This document shows positions 11,016 to 18,926 of a stretch of DNA of 64,000 bases, piece after piece. The position numbers were made by a program, and so were the translations under genes. The stretch is taken from contig NZ_JBOCEG010000004.1 in assembly GCF_050586465.1 (NCBI RefSeq), forward strand, positions 360,480-424,479, given 5' to 3'. How positions within the stretch are numbered: position 1 is the stretch's first letter; every line of letters begins with the position of its first letter. Under the pieces are notes generated by a model. That model had not been told where the DNA came from. It saw only the letters and a program-made list of their open reading frames with translations, and searched no databases. The DNA is from CAJXYS01 sp913063035 (lineage in GTDB: Bacteria > Pseudomonadota > Alphaproteobacteria > Rhodobacterales > Rhodobacteraceae).

Positions 11016-13073
11016 ATGGAAACGCTGCTCGACATCCGCAACCTGTCGGTCGATTTCCGCACCACGCGGGGCCGGGTCCACGCGCTGCGCGACGTGAGCT
11101 TCAAGGTGCCGAAGAACCGTTTCGTCGGGGTGGTGGGCGAAAGCGGCTCGGGCAAGAGCACCGTGCTCTGGTCGATCCTCGGGCTGCTGGCCGGCAACGC
11201 CGAGGTGACCGGCGGCGCGATCGAGTTCGGCGACCGGGACCTCCTGAAGATGACCGAGGCGCAGCTGCGCGGCGTGCGCGGCGAGGAGATCTCGGTCGTG
11301 TTCCAGGACCCGATGACGAGCCAGATCCCCGTGCTGACCTATGCCGAGCAGATGCAGGACGTGCTCTACCGTCGCAAGGGCATGTCCACCGAGGAAAAGC
11401 GCCGCCGCGCGGTCGAGCTGATGGCCAAGGTCGGGATCCCGGATCCCGAGACCCGGATCGACCAGTACCCGCATCATTTCTCGGGTGGCATGCGCCAGCG
11501 CGCGGGCATCGCCATGGCGCTGTTGACCGACCCGTCGCTGATCCTCGCCGACGAGCCGACCACGGCGCTCGACGTGACGATGGAGGCGCAGATCATCCAC
11601 CTTCTGCAGGAGCTCCAGAACGACCTCGACGCCACGGTGGTGCTGGTCTCGCACAACCTGGGCCTGGTTGCCGAGCTTTGCGACGAAGTGGTGGTCATGT
11701 ATGCCGGCGAGGTGGTCGAGGCCGGCGACGTGCGCCAGATCTTTCACGCGCCGCGCCACCCCTACACGCGCGCGCTGCTGGAATGCGACCCGGCCAGGAT
11801 CAGCGACACCCAAGGCCGCCTGCCGGTGATCCCGGGCGACGTGCCGGACCTGGCGCACCCGCCGGGCGGCTGCATCTTTGCCGCGCGCTGTCCGCGCGCC
11901 ATGGATATCTGTCGCGAGCGCACGCCGCCCGACGTCGCCGGGCAGGCGGGCGGCGTGGCACGCTGCCACCTTCTGGACGGCCCCGCCGCGGATCCCGGCT
12001 GGCCGCCGCCCGAAGACGTGCAGGTGGTCCAGGGCGGCCGCGCCCCGGCGGCGCCGTTGCCGGCGCCTGCGATCGGCGACACACCGGTCCTCGAGGTCGA
12101 GGATCTCAACGTCCGGTTCCAGACGATGGGCGCTTTGCGCGCCCGCATGAAAGGGATCAGCGATCCCTTCGTGGACGCGGTGCTGGACGTGTCGCTCTCG
12201 GTGCGTCCGGGCGAGACGGTGGGGCTGGTGGGTGAAAGCGGCTCCGGCAAGACGACCTTCGGCCGGACGGTGCTGAACCTTGTCCCGGCTGAGCGCGGCT
12301 CGGTCCGGTTCCGGGGCGACGAGGTTCGCAACCTGCCCGAGCGCCATTTCAAGCCGCTGCGCCGCGACATGGCGATGATGTTCCAGGATCCCGTCGGCTC
12401 GCTCAGCCCGCGCAAGTCGGTGCGCGCGTTGGTGACCGAACCCTTCCAGATCCACGGACTTCGCGGTGTCGACCTGGACGCCGAGGCCGAACGGCTCTGC
12501 GATCTCGTGCGCCTGCCCAAGGCGTTCCTGTCGCGCTACCCGCACGAGCTTTCGGGCGGTCAGGCCCGGCGGGTCGGCGTCGCCCGCGCACTGGCGCTGA
12601 ACCCCAAGCTCATCATCGCGGACGAGCCGACGGCGGGGCTCGACGTGTCGGTGCAGGGCGAGATCCTGAACCTGATGGCGGATCTGCAGGCCGAGCACGG
12701 CCTCGGTTATCTCATCATCACGCACAACCTGCCCGTGGTGCGCCATATCTCCGACCGGCTGGCGATCATGTATCTGGGCCGGATCGTCGAGCAGGGCGAC
12801 GCCGAGGAGATCTTCCGCCAGCCGGCGCATCCCTACACCGAGGCGCTGGTGCGCGGCGTGCCGCAGCCCGATCCGGACCGCCGGCGCACCCATGTCGCGC
12901 TGACCGGCGAGGTGCCGAGCCTGATGAACCGGCCCACGGGCTGCGATTTCGTCAACCGCTGCCCCTATGCCGACGACTATTGCCGGCAGGTGCAGCCCGG
13001 CGTGTCGGCGCAGCCGGACGGCCGCCGCTATCGCTGTCATTACCCGCTGACGCGTCCCGCGAGATCGGCCTGA
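11016..13073 (+). CDS. Fused double ATP-binding subunit (DppD-DppF type) of the ABC importer
   Basis: A 685-residue protein joining two complete nucleotide-binding domains. Domain 1 has Walker A GESGSGKST at 41-49, the signature FSGGMRQRAG near 155, and LADEPTTALD near 180. Domain 2 starts near residue 358, with Walker A GESGSGKTT at about 406-414, signature LSGGQARR and IADEPTAGLD. Each half ends with the cysteine-rich oligopeptide-transporter tail (GCIFAARCPRAMDIC and GCDFVNRCPYADDYC). The fusion replaces the two separate ATPases usual in Dpp/Opp systems and is a common variant. It starts 3 bases after the permease stop. It powers import by the preceding permeases. Confidence 0.96.
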   Translation: METLLDIRNLSVDFRTTRGRVHALRDVSFKVPKNRFVGVVGESGSGKSTVLWSILGLLAGNAEVTGGAIEFGDRDLLKMTEAQLRGVRGEEISVVFQDPMTSQIPVLTYAEQMQDVLYRRKGMSTEEKRRRAVELMAKVGIPDPETRIDQYPHHFSGGMRQRAGIAMALLTDPSLILADEPTTALDVTMEAQIIHLLQELQNDLDATVVLVSHNLGLVAELCDEVVVMYAGEVVEAGDVRQIFHAPRHPYTRALLECDPARISDTQGRLPVIPGDVPDLAHPPGGCIFAARCPRAMDICRERTPPDVAGQAGGVARCHLLDGPAADPGWPPPEDVQVVQGGRAPAAPLPAPAIGDTPVLEVEDLNVRFQTMGALRARMKGISDPFVDAVLDVSLSVRPGETVGLVGESGSGKTTFGRTVLNLVPAERGSVRFRGDEVRNLPERHFKPLRRDMAMMFQDPVGSLSPRKSVRALVTEPFQIHGLRGVDLDAEAERLCDLVRLPKAFLSRYPHELSGGQARRVGVARALALNPKLIIADEPTAGLDVSVQGEILNLMADLQAEHGLGYLIITHNLPVVRHISDRLAIMYLGRIVEQGDAEEIFRQPAHPYTEALVRGVPQPDPDRRRTHVALTGEVPSLMNRPTGCDFVNRCPYADDYCRQVQPGVSAQPDGRRYRCHYPLTRPARSA

Positions 13074-13215
13074 GGACCGGGATCCGCCCGGCCGACAGGC
13101 AGCGGCATGTCGCTCTGATACAACTGTGCGGTAAATCCGGTCTGGATGATGCAGGCGTTTCGCTGCAGGATGGGGCCGACACGCAGAACAGGGACCGGTC
13201 CGCCGGCAAGACGAC

Positions 13216-14538
13216 ATGACACGGCTACTCCATCGCAACATCCACGCCACCCCCGCCGTCGCGGTCGGCGGGCAGGGGGTCGAGCTATTCGACGCCGACG
13301 GGCGCGCCTATATCGATGCCTCGGGCGGCGCGGCGGTGTCCTGCCTGGGCCACGGACATCCCGAGGTGATCGCGGCCCTGCACGCGCAGCTCGACCGGCT
13401 GGCCTACGCCCATACCGGCTTCTTCACGACGGACGTGGCCGAGCGGCTGGCCGAGCGCATGGTCGCGGACGCCCCGGGCGACCTGGGCCATGTCTACCTC
13501 GTCTCCGGCGGGTCCGAGGCGGTGGAGGCCGCGCTAAAGATGGCGCGGCAATACCACGTGGAGCGGGGCGAGTCGCAGCGCCGCCACGTCATCGCGCGGC
13601 GCCAGAGCTATCACGGCAACACGCTCGGCGCGCTGGCGGCGGGCGGCAACCTCTGGCGGCGGGCCCAGTTCGAACCGCTGCTCTTCGATGTCGCCCATGT
13701 CGCGCCGTGCTACGCCTACCGCTACCAGGCGGAGGGCGAGACCGAGGCCGAATACGGCGCCCGCGCCGCCGCCCAGCTGGAGGCCGAGATCGAACGGCTC
13801 GGCCCGGGCAACGTCGCCGCCTTCGTGGCAGAGACCGTCGTCGGCGCGACGGCCGGCGCGGTGCCGCCCGCCGCGGGCTATTTCCGCCATGTCCGCGAGA
13901 TCTGCGATCGTCACGGCGTTCTGCTGATCCTCGACGAGGTGATGTGCGGCATGGGCCGGACCGGCACGCTCCACGCCTGCGCGCAGGAGGGCGTGGTGCC
14001 CGACCTGCTGACGGTGGCCAAGGGGCTCGGCGGCGGCTACCAGCCGATCGGGGCGGTGCTGCTGTCCGACCGCATCTTCGAGGCTTTCGACGGGGGCTCG
14101 GGCTTTTTCCAGCACGGCCACACCTATATGGGCCACCCCATGGCCGCGGCCGCGGCGCTCGCCGTGCAGGAAGTGATCCGGCGCGACGATCTGATGGCCA
14201 ATGTCCGTGCGCGGGGCGACCAGCTTGACGACGCGCTGCACGCGGCCTTCGGGCAACACCCCAATGTGGGCGATATCCGCGGGCGGGGGCTGTTCCGCGC
14301 GCTGGAACTGGTCGCCGACCGCGAGACCAAGGCGCCGCTCGACCCGGCGCGCAAGACCCATGCCCGGATCAAGCGCGAGGCGATGGCACGCGGCCTGATG
14401 GTCTACCCGATGGGCGGGACGATCGACGGGAAGTCCGGTGATCACGTGCTGCTTGCACCGCCCTTCATCGTGACCGAGGCCGATATCGGGCGCATCGTCG
14501 CGCGGCTTGCGGACTCGGTCGAGGCGGCGCTGGCCTGA
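13216..14538 (+). CDS. Class III PLP-dependent aminotransferase
   Basis: A 440-residue fold-type I aminotransferase. The PLP lysine is K269 in TVAKGLGGGYQPIGA; the D240 in LLILDEVMCGMGRTG binds the pyridine nitrogen. SGGSEAVEAALK (97-108) binds the PLP phosphate. It catalyses amino transfer between an omega-amino compound or amino acid and a keto acid; the specific substrate is not evident. It lies 142 bases after the ABC ATPase on the same strand and next to the sulfolactate cluster. It could process an amine released by the hydrolase, or belong with the sulfonate genes (a cysteate-type transamination is conceivable but unproven). Confidence 0.92.
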   Translation: MTRLLHRNIHATPAVAVGGQGVELFDADGRAYIDASGGAAVSCLGHGHPEVIAALHAQLDRLAYAHTGFFTTDVAERLAERMVADAPGDLGHVYLVSGGSEAVEAALKMARQYHVERGESQRRHVIARRQSYHGNTLGALAAGGNLWRRAQFEPLLFDVAHVAPCYAYRYQAEGETEAEYGARAAAQLEAEIERLGPGNVAAFVAETVVGATAGAVPPAAGYFRHVREICDRHGVLLILDEVMCGMGRTGTLHACAQEGVVPDLLTVAKGLGGGYQPIGAVLLSDRIFEAFDGGSGFFQHGHTYMGHPMAAAAALAVQEVIRRDDLMANVRARGDQLDDALHAAFGQHPNVGDIRGRGLFRALELVADRETKAPLDPARKTHARIKREAMARGLMVYPMGGTIDGKSGDHVLLAPPFIVTEADIGRIVARLADSVEAALA

Positions 14539-14560
14539 CCGGCCAGGTCAGGTCAGGTCA
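14534..14560. terminator. Possible bidirectional stem-loop between convergent genes
   Basis: CCTGACC (14534-14540) pairs with GGTCAGG (14546-14552) around a 5-base loop, in the 14-base gap between the aminotransferase and GntR stops. It merges with a CAGGT tandem triplet (14544-14560) that contains the GntR stop codon. No T-run follows on either strand, so terminator activity is uncertain. Confidence 0.3.
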
Positions 14561-15281
14561 GCTTGACCGCGTAGTGCAGCGCATCGGTCAGGCAGCGCGA
14601 GATCCGCAGTTCCACCGGACGGTCAGACAGGTCGCGCGCCAGCCGGTGGACGCGCAGCAGCGGCGCGCCCACGCTGCAGCCTAGCGCCGCGGCATCCGCC
14701 CCGGCGGCGACGGCCTTTAGCGTTTCCTCGGCCTGGGCGATCGTGATGCCCCAATGCGTCGAGTAGAGATGGTAGAGGTTGTTCGGCACCGCGTCCCGTT
14801 CGGGGAAGCCGGGGAAGCGATCGGCCGACAGCGTGATCGTCTCGGCAATCACCGGCGTCTCGCCGATGGACCTGAGCCGTTCCATCCGGATCACCGCCGC
14901 GCCCGGCGCGAGATCGAGCATCTCGGCCTCGTCGTCGGTGGCCGCCGCGCGGTCCAGCGCGCGCAGCTGCGAATCGGGATAGACCGCGCCGCCCTCGTCG
15001 GGCTTCAGCCGGAAGAACTGGAAGACGAGCTTGGCGTCGTCGGCCTGGGCGACGAAGGTGCCGCGCCCCTGCCGGCGCACCAGCAGGTATTCCTTGACCA
15101 TGGTGTCGAGCGCCTTGCGCACGGTGCCCTGGCTGACGTTCAGCTCCTGGGCGAGCTGGATTTCGCTCGGGATCATCTCGCCCGGTTGCCAGCGCCCGTC
15201 GATCAGCCGCTGCACGAGCGATTCGCGCACATGCATGTAGAGCGGCTTGTAGCCGATTCCGGCGCTCTGTTCCTCGGCCAT
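14553..15281 (-). CDS. GntR/HutC-family regulator of the sulfolactate operon
   Basis: A 242-residue regulator. An N-terminal GntR winged helix (LYMHVRESLVQRLIDGRWQP, SEIQLAQELNVSQGTVRKAL, GRGTFV) is followed by a UTRA ligand-binding domain (about 90-240). The ATG at 15281 (MAEEQSAGIGYKPLY) is preferred over one 12 codons upstream because the HTH begins right after it. It is divergent from suyA; an inverted repeat GTCTT-N4-AAGAC lies in the shared promoter, as expected for a HutC-type site. It probably represses suyAB-slcC-comC until sulfolactate or a related compound binds. Confidence 0.9.
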   Translation of the reverse strand: MAEEQSAGIGYKPLYMHVRESLVQRLIDGRWQPGEMIPSEIQLAQELNVSQGTVRKALDTMVKEYLLVRRQGRGTFVAQADDAKLVFQFFRLKPDEGGAVYPDSQLRALDRAAATDDEAEMLDLAPGAAVIRMERLRSIGETPVIAETITLSADRFPGFPERDAVPNNLYHLYSTHWGITIAQAEETLKAVAAGADAAALGCSVGAPLLRVHRLARDLSDRPVELRISRCLTDALHYAVKLT

Positions 15282-15329
15282 GGGGCACCTCTTTCGCGGC
15301 GGTCCGGGGAGAGTCATAGCCGGAAAGCG

Positions 15330-15364
15330 TTGACTCGGCCATAGTCTTGAGTCTTTTATAAGAC
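15330..15364 (+). promoter_or_regulatory. suy operon promoter with overlapping GntR-type operator
   Basis: TTGACT (15330-15335) and TTTTAT (15354-15359) are 18 bases apart. The inverted repeat GTCTT-TTAT-AAGAC (15351-15364) covers the -10, so bound regulator would block transcription. A GAGAC/AGGGAG ribosome site precedes suyA. Confidence 0.6.
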
Positions 15365-15400
15365 ATAAGATACATGACTGCGGCGAAAGGGAGACATTTC

Positions 15401-15688
15401 ATGACCGCACCGCACCTGCTCGTGCACGAGCAAGACGACAACGTCGGCGTCGTCGTCGTCGAGGGACTGACCGCCGGGACCAAGATGCTCTGCGTCGTGA
15501 CCGCGGACAATTCCAGCTTCGAGCTGGAGTCCAAGTCCGACGTGCCCATCGGCCACAAGATCGCGCTGAAGGACCTCAAGGAGGGCGACACCGCGATGAA
15601 GTACGGCGAGGATATCGGCAAGATGGTTGCCGGTGTCGAGAAGGGCGGCCACGTCCACACCCACAACCTCAAGACCAAGCGCTGGTAA
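15401..15688 (+). CDS. suyA: (2R)-sulfolactate sulfo-lyase small subunit SuyA (UxaA N-terminal/SAF domain)
   Basis: A 95-residue protein consisting only of an SAF-type domain, equivalent to the N-terminal part of altronate dehydratase UxaA. It has the segment NVGVVVVEGLTAGTKMLCVV and ends GHVHTHNLKTKRW, the usual His-rich end of this subunit. With SuyB it forms the enzyme that cleaves (2R)-3-sulfolactate to pyruvate and sulfite. The ATG at 15401 has AAAGGGAGA upstream; an earlier ATG at 15374 lies too near the operator and lacks a site. The split small/large subunit arrangement, with slcC and comC downstream, argues for sulfo-lyase rather than altronate dehydratase. Confidence 0.85.
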   Translation: MTAPHLLVHEQDDNVGVVVVEGLTAGTKMLCVVTADNSSFELESKSDVPIGHKIALKDLKEGDTAMKYGEDIGKMVAGVEKGGHVHTHNLKTKRW

Positions 15689-15699
15689 GGAGCGGAGCC

Positions 15700-16881
15700 A
15701 TGCCTTTCGACACTTCCAACCTGACCTTCAAGGGCTACCGCCGCGAGAACGGCCGCGTCGGCGTGCGCAACCATGTCATCATCCTGCCGGTCGACGACAT
15801 CTCCAACGCCGCCTGCGAGGCGGTGGGCAACAACATCAAGGGCACGCTGGCGCTGCCGCATGCCTATGGCCGGCTGCAGTTCGGCGAGGATCTCGACCTG
15901 CATTTCCGCACCATGATCGGCATCGGGTCCAACCCGAACGTCGCCGCGGTGATCGTGATCGGGATCGAGCCCGGCTGGACCAAGCAGATCGTGGACGGCA
16001 TCGCCAAGACCGGCAAGCCGGTCGAGGGCTTCTCGATCGAGCAGAACGGCGACCACAAGACGATCATGGACGCCTCGAAGCGGGCCAAGGAATTCGTTCA
16101 CTGGGCCAGCGAGCTTCAGCGCGAGGACTGCCCCATTGCCGATCTCTGGGTCTCGACCAAGTGCGGCGAAAGCGACACGACCACCGGCCTCGGCTCCTGC
16201 CCGACGGTGGGCAACATGTACGACAAGCTGCTGCCCGAGGGGATCTATGGCTGCTTCGGCGAGACCTCGGAAATCACCGGGGCCGAGCATATCTGCAAGA
16301 GCCGCGCCATCAACGAGGAGGTGGGCGAGCGCTGGTACAAGATGTGGAAGGCCTACCAGGACGACGTGATCTTCGCCCACCAGACCAACGACCTGTCCGA
16401 TAGCCAGCCGACCAAGGGCAATATCGAGGGCGGCCTGACCACCATCGAGGAAAAGGCGCTGGGCAACCTCGAGAAAATCGGCCGCACCTCGCGCTACATC
16501 GACATTCTCGACCCGGCCGAGGCGCCCGAATCGGGGCCGGGGCTCTACTTCATGGACAGCTCCTCCGCCGCGGCCGAGTGCGTCACGCTGATGGCGGCCG
16601 GCGGCTACGTCGTGCACACCTTCCCCACCGGGCAGGGCAACGTCGTGGGCAATCCCATCGTGCCGGTCATCAAGATCACGGCGAACCCGCGCACGGTCCG
16701 CACCATGAGCGAGCATATCGACGTGGACGTGTCCGGCATCCTGCGCCGCGACATGACGATCGACGAGGCCGGCGACGCGCTGATCGACATGATCCGCCGC
16801 ACCGCCAACGGCCGCACAACCGCCGCCGAGGCGCTGGGCCACCGCGAGTTCGTCATGACCAAGCTCTACCGGAGCGCCTGA
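15700..16881 (+). CDS. suyB: (2R)-sulfolactate sulfo-lyase large subunit SuyB (UxaA C-terminal domain)
   Basis: A 393-residue protein matching the D-galactarate/altronate dehydratase C-terminal domain. It starts YRRENGRVGVRNHVIILPVD, typical of the family, and has CGESDTTTGLGSCPTVGNM (about 166-184) and FPTGQGNVVGNPIVPVIKI (about 308-326). Cysteines in CGES and nearby segments are candidates for metal binding in this iron-dependent family. The length fits SuyB of Paracoccus and Roseovarius, which is shorter than full UxaA. It starts 11 bases after suyA with GGAGCGG upstream. The product sulfite must be exported or oxidised; no dedicated enzyme lies adjacent. Confidence 0.88.
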   Translation: MPFDTSNLTFKGYRRENGRVGVRNHVIILPVDDISNAACEAVGNNIKGTLALPHAYGRLQFGEDLDLHFRTMIGIGSNPNVAAVIVIGIEPGWTKQIVDGIAKTGKPVEGFSIEQNGDHKTIMDASKRAKEFVHWASELQREDCPIADLWVSTKCGESDTTTGLGSCPTVGNMYDKLLPEGIYGCFGETSEITGAEHICKSRAINEEVGERWYKMWKAYQDDVIFAHQTNDLSDSQPTKGNIEGGLTTIEEKALGNLEKIGRTSRYIDILDPAEAPESGPGLYFMDSSSAAAECVTLMAAGGYVVHTFPTGQGNVVGNPIVPVIKITANPRTVRTMSEHIDVDVSGILRRDMTIDEAGDALIDMIRRTANGRTTAAEALGHREFVMTKLYRSA

Positions 16882-16895
16882 TCGCCGGGGGAGCG

Positions 16896-17828
16896 ATGCC
16901 CGAGATCGTCATCTCCGAATTCATGGACGCAGCCGCCGTCGGGCGGCTGCGTTCCGCTTGTGACACGCTCTACGACCCGGGGCTGGTGGATCGGCCCGGG
17001 GACCTGGCCGCCGCCATGCCGGAGGCTCGCGTGCTGGTCGTGCGCAACCGCACGCAGGTCCGGGGGGCGCTGCTGGACGCCGCCCCGCGGCTGGAACTGG
17101 TGGGCCGGCTGGGCGTCGGCCTCGACAATATCGACCTGTCGGCCTGTGCCGGGCGCGGGATCGCCGTGCGCCCCGCGACCGGGGCCAACGACCTGTCGGT
17201 CGCCGAATACGTCATCACCGCCGCCATGGCGCTGCTGCGCGGGGCCTACGGGGCCAGCGACGCCGTCGCCGCCGGGGACTGGCCGCGCCAGGCGCTGGTC
17301 GGGCGCGAACTGTCCGGCAAGGTGCTGGGGCTGGTGGGCTACGGTGCCATCGCGCGCGAGACCGCGCGCCGGGCGGTGGCGCTGGGAATGCGCTGTATCG
17401 CGCATGACCCCCATGTCGCGCCGGGGGATCCGGCCTGGGGCGGAACCGGGCGCCGGGATCTCGACGGCCTCCTGGCCGAGGCCGACGTGGTCAGCCTCCA
17501 TGTGCCGCTCACCGACGGAACGCGCCGCATGATCGATGCCGCCGCGCTCGGCCGCATGAAGGACGGCGCCGTGCTGATCAACGCCGCCCGCGGCGGCGTG
17601 GTGGACGAAGACGCGCTGGCCGCGGCGCTGGCGGCGGGACGGATCGGCGGCGCCGCGCTCGACGTCTTCGAGACCGAACCGCTGAGCGCGGAGGCGGGCG
17701 CGAAGTTCCGCGGCCTGTCCAACCTGATCCTGACGCCGCATATCGCCGGCGTGACCGCGGAATCGAATACGCGCGTCTCGGACATGATCGCCGGGATCGT
17801 GCTGGAACACCTGGAAAAGGGAGCCTGA
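16896..17828 (+). CDS. slcC: (S)-sulfolactate dehydrogenase SlcC (D-2-hydroxyacid dehydrogenase family)
   Basis: A 310-residue NAD-dependent dehydrogenase. The Rossmann motif is GLVGYGAIARETARRA (about 149-164). The catalytic arginine is in INAARGGVVDEDAL, the glutamate in DVFETEPL, and the histidine in LTPHIAG. By itself the family would only say D-2-hydroxyacid dehydrogenase; next to suyAB and comC it matches (S)-sulfolactate dehydrogenase, which oxidises (S)-sulfolactate to sulfopyruvate. The ATG at 16896 follows GGGGGAG and lies 14 bases after suyB. Confidence 0.85.
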   Translation: MPEIVISEFMDAAAVGRLRSACDTLYDPGLVDRPGDLAAAMPEARVLVVRNRTQVRGALLDAAPRLELVGRLGVGLDNIDLSACAGRGIAVRPATGANDLSVAEYVITAAMALLRGAYGASDAVAAGDWPRQALVGRELSGKVLGLVGYGAIARETARRAVALGMRCIAHDPHVAPGDPAWGGTGRRDLDGLLAEADVVSLHVPLTDGTRRMIDAAALGRMKDGAVLINAARGGVVDEDALAAALAAGRIGGAALDVFETEPLSAEAGAKFRGLSNLILTPHIAGVTAESNTRVSDMIAGIVLEHLEKGA

Positions 17829-17830
17829 GC

Positions 17831-18823
17831 ATGCCCGTGCTGTCCCCGGCCGAGGCCGAGACCCTCGCCGCCGCCGCGCTCGAAGCCAACCGCGTCGCGC
17901 CGGTGAACGCCGAAAGCGTCGCCCGGGCGCTGGTCGCGGCGGAACTCACGGGGCAGGCCGGGCACGGCCTGCGCCGGGTGCTGTCCTACGCGGCGCAGGC
18001 CAAGAGCGGCAAGGTCGATGGCCACGCCGCGCCGCGGGCCGAGCGGGTGCGCCCCGGCGCGCTGCTGGTCGACGCGGCCTCGGGCTTTGCCTACCCGGCG
18101 CTGGACCGCGCCTGCGCGGACCTGCCCGCGATGGTGCGCGGCCAGGGCATCGCCATCGCCGGGATCGCGCGCTCGCACCATGCCGGGGCCGTGGGACAGG
18201 TGGTGGAACGGCTGGCCAGGGACGGGCTGGTGGCGATGATGTTCGCCAACTCGCCGGCCGCGATGGCCCCCTGGGGTGCCAGGCGCGCGCTCTTCGGCAC
18301 GAACCCCATCGCCTTCGCCTGCCCGCTGGGCGGTGACGCGGCGCCGATCGTCGTCGACCTGTCGCTGTCGCGCGTGGCGCGCGGCAAGCTGATGGCCGCC
18401 GCGCAGAAGGGCGAACCCATCCCCGAGGGTTGGGCGCTCGACCCGGAGGGCCGGCCGACGACCGATCCCGCCGCGGGCATGGCCGGCACGATGGCGCCGC
18501 TGGGCGATGCCAAGGGCACGGCGCTGGCGCTTATGGTCGAGCTGCTCTCGGCCGGGCTGACGGGCAGCAACTATGCCTACGAGGCCTCGTCCTTCTTCGA
18601 GGGCGAAGGCGCCCCGCCCCATGTCGGCCAGAGCATCGTCGCCATCGACCCGGCGCTCTTCGCGGACGGCACCGCGCGTTTCGCGGCGATGGCCGCCGAG
18701 ATCGCGGGCGCCGAGGGCGCGCGCCTGCCGGGGCGCCGCCGCCAGGAGCTGCGCGCGCGGCTCGAGGCGGAGGGGATCAGCGTCGACGCGGCCCTGATCG
18801 CGGAGATCCAGGCCATCACCTGA
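17831..18823 (+). CDS. comC: (R)-sulfolactate dehydrogenase ComC (Ldh/malate dehydrogenase type 2 family)
   Basis: A 330-residue member of the NAD(P)-dependent type-2 malate/L-lactate dehydrogenase family, which has no Rossmann fold. Family landmarks are GHGLRRVLSY (about 44-53), the SHHAGAVGQVVERL catalytic segment (about 115-128), and GTNPIAFACPLGG. In the sulfolactate pathway it reduces sulfopyruvate to (R)-sulfolactate, so that SlcC and ComC together act as a racemase feeding SuyAB. It starts 2 bases after the slcC stop and is the last gene of the operon. Confidence 0.85.
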   Translation: MPVLSPAEAETLAAAALEANRVAPVNAESVARALVAAELTGQAGHGLRRVLSYAAQAKSGKVDGHAAPRAERVRPGALLVDAASGFAYPALDRACADLPAMVRGQGIAIAGIARSHHAGAVGQVVERLARDGLVAMMFANSPAAMAPWGARRALFGTNPIAFACPLGGDAAPIVVDLSLSRVARGKLMAAAQKGEPIPEGWALDPEGRPTTDPAAGMAGTMAPLGDAKGTALALMVELLSAGLTGSNYAYEASSFFEGEGAPPHVGQSIVAIDPALFADGTARFAAMAAEIAGAEGARLPGRRRQELRARLEAEGISVDAALIAEIQAIT

Positions 18824-18926
18824 GGCCCGCGCGCCGGGCCGGGCCTTGCGCCGCCCGGCGCCCTGCCACACACTCCGGACCGGCGGGGCGATCCCGTATC
18901 CGCGGCCATTCTCGGGACCGGAGCGC

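Noticed and set aside
14544..14560. CAGGT tandem triplet as a repeat element
   Set aside because: Only three short units, partly coding for the end of the GntR protein; best seen as part of a small stem-loop.
15401..16881. Altronate or galactarate dehydratase (UxaA/GarD)
   Set aside because: The protein is split into a 95-residue SAF subunit and a 393-residue subunit and is followed by slcC- and comC-like dehydrogenases; no hexuronate genes are nearby.
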